Assembly (NCBI GenBank): GCA_934045905.1
Contig: OW203763.1
Span: 49,452,121 to 49,516,120, forward strand
Source of the DNA: Leuctra nigra
Taxonomy: Eukaryota; Arthropoda; Insecta; Plecoptera; Leuctridae
Reading direction: 5' to 3'
DNA: 64,000 bases
Part shown: piece by piece, positions 58,845 to 64,000 of the stretch
How positions within the stretch are numbered: the stretch's first letter is position 1
Layout: every line of letters starts with the position of its first letter
Notes under the pieces: generated by a model
Databases searched by the model: none
What the model was told of the DNA's origin: nothing
What the model saw: only the letters and a program-made list of their open reading frames with translations
Position numbers and translations under genes: made by a program

Positions 58845-59856
58845 GCAACAATTATGAGATTCTCTAATTTTAAGATCCAGTAGGCCGAAAATGCCAGGTT
58901 GTTGCTTACAGTAAAAGTGTTTGGTCTGCTCCTCAGTTTATTATTAGCCATTTACGGTATGTTGAGTGGGTGTGAGTGTACGGTACGACTGGGCTGGGTG
59001 GAGCGATCGCTCCACCCCTGAAACCGGAAGGGACGTCATATATCTAAAACACCTGTACCGATTGCAACTCTACTAGCTCCTGCGTATTCATTCTGCAATT
59101 TATTTGAAAAATCAATTGTGAAAAATGAATAAACAAATTACGGTACTGGAAATGGCGGCAGGAACTACTAAATGAAACCGGAAGTGACGTCATATATCGA
59201 AAACGGCTGTACTGATTGCAACCAAATTTGGAAAATGTGTTGGTCTAATAATTATGAATTAAAGTCGACATTATTTTCGGCCGCTATTGTTAAAACCGGA
59301 AGTGACGTCATATATCGAAAACGGCTGTACCGATTGCAACTACATTATGTAAATATGTAGGACATATGATTATAAATTCAATACGACATTATTTTAGGCC
59401 GCTATTGTTAAAACCGGAAGTGACGTCATATATCGAAAACGGCTATACCGATTGCAACCAAATTTTGGAAATATGTAGGACTAATAATTATGAATTCAAG
59501 ACGACATTATTTTCGGCCGCCATTTCAAAACCAGAAGGGACGTTATATATCGAAAACGGCTCTACCGATTGCAATCAAATTATGCAATTTTGTAGGACTT
59601 ATAATTATGAATTTAAGACGACATTATTTTTGGCCGCTATTTCAAACCCGGAAGTGACGTCATATATCGAAAACGGCTGGACTGATTGTAACGAAACTTA
59701 AGCTATTCTTCTTGGATAATCATTTTAATCATTAACCAAACGCAACTTTTCTAAGTACCTATCCAAATCGGTTGACGCGTATTTTTTTAAAGAAATTAGT
59801 CCTTGCTCGGACATGTGCTACAAGCTGTATAAATAAACTAATAAAAGAAGTGATAT
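58845..59856 (+). mobile_element. Composite element L5, rearranged (inverted head)
   Basis: The head (GATCCAGTAGGCCGAAAATG ... hairpin at 58998-59015, a perfect 18-bp palindrome GTGGAGCGATCGCTCCAC) runs in the opposite sense to the repeats that follow. The junction CCACC|CCTGAAACCGG at about 59017 puts the terminus directly on the interior of the repeat array. Repeats with CRE cores at 59033, 59186, 59306, 59424, 59541 and 59657 follow, then the tail to foldback B3. Confidence 0.6.
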
Positions 59857-61165
59857 CCCAGAAAAAACACTCCGTGTAAAAAAGGCAGCCAAGTCTCTTT
59901 ACTTTAAAAAAATTCAACACCGAAAAGGAGTGATATCAAAAAAGGAGCCATAGTCAATGATATTTCCAAATATTTAATCGTAATTTTGAAATAAAAGAAT
60001 AAACACCGAGAAATACTTTACAAAAAGACTTGGCGCATCGTTTTTTTAAATACATTTTTCTATTCATAAGCATATGCCATTTATATACAACCGTCATTAA
60101 GAATTTTAGAATAATAGGGAAATATCTTTCAATTACATATTATTCATACAGCTACTGTAAAATATTTTCTATTTGAATATGTACGCCATGAAACTTGTTG
60201 CCTATGTTTTCTATAAATATACAATAGTTATCTTCGTAATATTGATTCGTGGTCATTGGTCAACTTAATTAAGTCTCATGCGTTATACCTTCTCATCATG
60301 AAATACATTTCTATTAAGGTGGCTGGATCGATCGATATCGTAGTCTCAGATCTTCATAATTGTGTGTGTACTTATTGATAACCATGCCATACACAAACTC
60401 TGAAAAAATTAAACACTTCTCGTGTCTAGTTTCTGATATAATTTGAGTTTTCTCCACCATGTTATCTTATGGCAGCCAAGTAAAATCGTGTCATTTTTAA
60501 GCTAAAATGGAGTTCTAATCTTTTCGTATCGTTAGATTTTAACAAAATACTTTTTTTCTGGTAGACATATGGACATACTATCAGGAAAAAACTAAAAACA
60601 ATACCAACGTGTGCTATTTTAAAAGTTATTAACTAAATTCGAAATGATTTCCTATACCTTTCATGCTAAGGTTTTGATCATTCTCAAAAGACATATCGAG
60701 TGATCGCGCCACTTAACATGGGAGGTATAGGGAAATCATTTCGAATTTGGTTAATAACTTTTAAAATAGCACACGTTGGTATTTTTTTAATTTTTTTTTC
60801 TGATAGGTTGTCCATATGTCTACTAGAAAAAAAGTTTTGTGTTAAAATCTAACTATACAAAAAGATTAGAACTCCATTTTAGCTTAAAAATGACACGATT
60901 TTACTTGGCTGCCATAAGATAACATGGGGGAGAAAACTCAAATTATCTCAGAAACTAGACACGAGAAGTGTTTAATTTTTTCAGGTATTGTGTATGGCAT
61001 GGTTATCAATAAGTACACACAAAATTATGAAGATCTGAGACTATGATATCGATCGACCCAGCCACCTTAATCCACATTTTATTACAATTCATTTCACAAA
61101 GTACGTGACGGCACATTGAATTTATATTAAAAAATTTAACTTTATAATATAACTTTATAACTTTA
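59857..61165. mobile_element. Foldback element, family B (copy B3), interrupted and truncated
   Basis: Left arm from CCCAGAAAAAACACTCCGTG, with the centre in inverse orientation to B1. Split by the TTAA element at 60318-61066, resumes TCCACATTTTATTACAATTC at 61071, and stops near 61165 where another MITE begins. Confidence 0.8.
60318..61066. mobile_element. TTAA-flanked (piggyBac-type) foldback, 749 bp
   Basis: GGTGGCTGGATCGATCGATA and its inverse open arms of about 340 bp with few mismatches around a ~60-bp loop, flanked by TTAA at 60314-60317 and 61067-61070. B1 shows the empty site (AATTAATCCACATTT inverse), which proves a precise TTAA insertion. No transposase; mobilisation would need an autonomous piggyBac source. 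Confidence 0.88.
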
Positions 61166-61167
61166 TA

Positions 61168-61322
61168 CACCGTCTTGCTCCTCGTATTTAAGTTTTGTCT
61201 ACTGTCAGGTTAGAACCACTGCCTTCTTTATTATGACTTTTCGAAGCAAGGTCAGGAGTTTCCAAGGTTGTTTCTTTGGGGTGACAGTAAAACAAAACTT
61301 AAATACGAGGAGCCAGACGGTG
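61168..61322. mobile_element. 155-bp MITE, TA-flanked
   Basis: CACCGTCTTGCTCCTCGTAT... and its inverse pair over about 40 bp, with TA at 61166-61167 and 61323-61324. Tc1/mariner-type by target. Confidence 0.75.
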
Positions 61323-61330
61323 TAATATGT

Positions 61331-61429
61331 AAGCTCGTTGAAGTAATTTGGAGATGTGTTGTGCTTGTAAAAGAATGGAAAAGTCCGTCGTGAAAAATAA
61401 GGAATATCGTATAGATCATAACTGCAGGT
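61331..61429 (+). other. Weak exon candidate with donor
   Basis: A frame reading MCCACKRMEKSVVKNKEYRI then DHNCR ends at AACTGCAG|GTATGTG, a good donor. Cys-rich and charged, but short and unrecognised, with no clear start context. Could equally be chance. Confidence 0.25.
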
Positions 61430-62155
61430 ATGTGTTTAATATTTTCGTATTGTCCAGTTTAATGAGACTTGATTTGCGTGTTGTGGTCGACGTTTTGCCG
61501 ACGTTTTACCGTAGCGAAAACCCACTTTTTAGTTAAGTAAAGCATTTTCATTATTAAAGTGTCATATGAAACATTGAGAGCGATCTTTTATTAACACCCC
61601 AGTCCTTGACCGAATTATTGTAGCTAGGGTAATTATTAAGTTATTCGAACGAAAGTGAACCCATCTTTTCTTCTTAAAAATGTAATGGCGGCCTGATTCG
61701 TTTTGAAGATTGCAGGGAATGACGCAGGTGGTCACGTGGTCTAGATCATCCTTAAACGTATAACCAATTTCGGAGGGCAAAATTTATTTTGTAAACTTCT
61801 TAGTAGGTACCATCTCGTTACTAAATGATAAATGCATAAAATATGAAAAACTATATCGACTTTGGGTTGTTGACGGTTTCACAGCCGCTTGACATAAGTT
61901 TACAGGAACAAAATACGACTTTGACAGCATTAAGTTTCTTACCGTGATGACGTTTTCTATGTAAATGTACCTAATTAGCCAGTTATAACGTGTTAAAGTA
62001 GATTTGTTACAAATACGAAGGAATAAGGTGTGCGTCTAAGGTGAGTGTCGGTTATTTATTTGTTCACAAAAAGCAGAAGACGTAATTTTAGACATGATGG
62101 GCAATGTAACGCCGGCCATTGAAAATAAATAGTCGTGATAAATACCTTGAGTCGT
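61430..62155. other. Unassigned DNA
   Basis: A minus-strand frame at 61562-61780 has plausible composition, but no domain is recognised. Confidence 0.35.
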
Positions 62156-62230
62156 GATGCGCGCGCAAGTCGTGATGCGCGCGCAAGCGTTCCGCACAGA
62201 AGGACAGATAGATAGACAGACAGACAGAAC
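62156..62230. repeat. 20-bp duplication with GCGCGC core, plus GACA/GATA microsatellite
   Basis: AGTCGTGATGCGCGCGCA occurs twice in tandem, followed by GACAGATAGATAGACAGACA. The combination looks like the end of a dispersed repeat. Confidence 0.7.
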
Positions 62231-62365
62231 TGGGTAACGATAAGTATAATACTGACTTCTTACTTAGTATTTTATATGACATTGTCTATACCATCAGAGG
62301 TCGAATTGGGGTGGGGGATGTGGGGGGATGGCATCCCCCCATGGGGAATATATTGATGGTTCCGG

Positions 62366-62447
62366 TGTACTGGTGTACTGCCTAAAATGACCCTTGGCGT
62401 ACTGCCTGAAATGGCCTAAAAATAGTGGCGTACTGCCTAAACCGGTT
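62366..62447. repeat. GGCGTACTGCCTAAAATGG direct repeats
   Basis: Three degenerate copies (TGTACTGCCTAAAATGACC, CGTACTGCCTGAAATGGCC, CGTACTGCCTAAACCGG). Confidence 0.7.
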
Positions 62448-62676
62448 CTACTACCACTGCCACAAACATATCGTGTTTTACATGGCCCCTCATCTTCTTG
62501 GCAATGTTGTCAAGTCTACCCTTAGAGACCGGCAAATGGGTGCGATATTTCAAAACAACGATAAGTTTAAAAATAATATTGAACATAATTGAACACAATA
62601 ATTTCCTAATCTGCAATTTAGAAATGTGGCGCGATATTTCAAAACAACGTTAATAAGTGCCCGTATGAAAATGTTT

Positions 62677-63545
62677 GATCACCATATGCTCACCAACAGA
62701 TCACCTGAAAGGTCACTAACACATCACGAGCGTACGTCACAAACACGTCGTTTTGTTTCATAGGGCGACGAGTTTCCGACGTAACACGTCACTTTCACGT
62801 CACATTAGTTGCAAACCACATGATCACCATATGCTCACCAACAGATCACCTGAAAGGTCACTAACACATCACGAGCGTACGTCACAAACACGTCACGAGC
62901 GTACGTCACAAACACGTCGTTTTGTTTCATAGGGCGACGAGTTTCCGACGTAACACGTCACTTTCACGTCACATTAGTTGCAAACCACATGATCACCATA
63001 TGCTCACCAACAGATCACCTGAAAGGTCACTAACACATCACGAGCGTACGTCACAAACACGTCACGAGCGTACGTCACAAACACGTCACGAGCGTACGTC
63101 ACAAACACATCACGAGCGTACGTCACAAACACGTCGTTTTGTTTCATAGGGCGACGAGTTTCCGACGTAACACGTCACTTTCACGTCACATTAGTTGCAA
63201 ACCACATGATCACATTTGCTAACCAACAGATCACCTGAAAGGTCACTAACACATCACGAGCGTACGTCACAAACACATCACGAGCGTACGTCACAAACAC
63301 GTCGTTTTGTTTCATAGGGCGACGAGTTTCCGACGTAACACGTCACTTTCACGTCACATTAGTTGCAAACCACATGATCACATTTGCTAACCAACTGATC
63401 ACAGACCAAACCATTTGATCACTTTTCTTAACTTTCAGATCACATTTACGTCACCAGAGCAAAACAATACATCGCCTTTTGATCACTTTTGATCACGAAC
63501 TGGTCATCAATTAATCACCAATACATCACTTTCATGCAACAAAAC
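62677..63545. repeat. Nested tandem array, units of 145+24n bp
   Basis: Units begin GATCACCATATGCTCACCAA at 62677, 62822 and 62991, and GATCACATTTGCTAACC at 63208 and 63376. Spacings 145, 169, 217 and 168 equal 145+24n with n=0, 1, 3, 1, because each unit holds 1, 2, 4 or 2 copies of the 24-mer CACGAGCGTACGTCACAAAC plus ACGT. The last part (63376-63545) decays into irregular TGATCAC words. The open frame at 62922-63149 (HERTSQTR repeats) is an artefact of the 24-mer. Confidence 0.92.
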
Positions 63546-63599
63546 GTTAACAATAATTTCAAACCAAAATTAAAATTTTAAGTAATTACTTTTTTTCTG

Positions 63600-63870
63600 G
63601 GGCTTAATGTCGCATGTTCTGCAGCGAGGCTAATGGCGACGGATGAATGATATTGTTGATGATTGGGAGATGATAGTGAAGAGTAGGTAAGGATGGAAGG
63701 TGGGAAGGAGGCGGTCGTGGCCTATTAGTAGGGTAACATCCCAGCATTTGCCTTTCGATTGAGGCAAAACCACGAAAAAAAACCCAGTCAGGAAGGACGG
63801 CCGCGGGAATCGAACCCGGGCCTCCGGAATACAAGTTCATAGCGTTAACCACTCACCCAACATGACTACA
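63600..63870 (-). repeat. tRNA-derived SINE
   Basis: On the - strand: tRNA-like part 63868-63798 with GGTGAGTGGTTAACGC (A-box region) and GGGTTCGATTCCCGC (perfect B box). Then a body containing GACTGGGTTTTTTTTCGTGG and GGCAAATGCTGGGATGTTAC, wording common to insect SINEs of the Lys/Ser-tRNA-headed kind. Strand and class are secure; the family name is not. Confidence 0.7.
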
Positions 63871-63954
63871 CCTTAAGTAACATCCATAAGCACATTTAGA
63901 GAATATATTTGTGGACAACTGGACAACTGTAACAAACATGCCAATTTAAATTAT

Positions 63955-64000
63955 TTTGATGCGACGAAGATTCGAACCGGGTCCCCCTGCGTGACGATCA
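63955..64000 (-). repeat. tRNA-like SINE fragment at window end
   Basis: The inverse strand reads GGGGGACCCGGTTCGAATCT, a B box in tRNA context, similar to the head at 481-550. Cut by the window edge. Confidence 0.45.

Noticed and set aside
62677..63400. CRISPR-like array
   Set aside because: Spacing alternates by whole 24-mers and the 'spacers' are themselves repeated; no cas genes; eukaryotic context.

Overview
The window is repeat-dense, AT-rich eukaryotic DNA. Short coding islands with consensus splice sites, jockey-type retrotransposons, tRNA-derived SINEs and many foldback/MITE elements all point to an arthropod, most likely an insect; the order cannot be fixed from sequence alone. No bacterial-style genes or operons are present. 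Almost everything is intron or intergenic DNA built from mobile elements nested in one another. A 200-N assembly gap lies at 45518-45717.

Host coding signal is sparse and all on the + strand. An exon of a Cys-loop ligand-gated chloride-channel (GABA-receptor-like) subunit lies at 18620-18708. A probable terminal exon of a fatty-acid-synthase-type thioesterase lies at 51533-51627, with a 3' UTR and polyA signal. A GC-rich exon ending in a splice donor lies near 52650-52859. An unidentified 61-codon phase 0/0 exon candidate lies at 56643-56825.

Layout: 0-8 kb is a nest of repeats (foldback half-element, tRNA-like head plus TGGTCA-rich tract, a ~0.9 kb retroposon-like family that inserted into itself, and a 1.66 kb TIR element). 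8-9 kb holds two TA-flanked MITEs. 10.4-13.6 kb is a composite element: a 1.07 kb foldback, 118-bp tandem repeats each carrying a joined ETS+CRE motif, a microsatellite and a hairpin terminus beginning TC after an A (Helitron/Helentron-like). Relatives lie at 34.0-35.8, 55.0-56.0 and 58.8-61.2 kb. 15 kb has a 5'-truncated jockey-like RT. 16.7-18.5 and 45.8-47.4 kb are two copies of a long-TIR element. 24-25.5 kb holds an 8-bp-TSD MITE and a TTAA-flanked MITE whose partner is at 44.7 kb. 26.8-29.8 kb is a dead non-LTR retrotransposon (- strand). 30.3-31.0 kb is a foldback. 36.2-44.6 kb is an 8.4-kb satellite of about 90 units of 94 or 92 bp. 54.3-54.9 kb is a 42-bp minisatellite with a 206-bp higher-order period. 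62.7-63.4 kb is a nested tandem array with unit length 145+24n.

The most unusual material is the composite family that disperses arrays of ETS-CRE composite sites and is always found joined to a foldback module; the satellite whose length variation falls exactly in a small hairpin; and a self-insertion flanked by a 42-bp target duplication. All family names are recognition by eye; no database search was possible.
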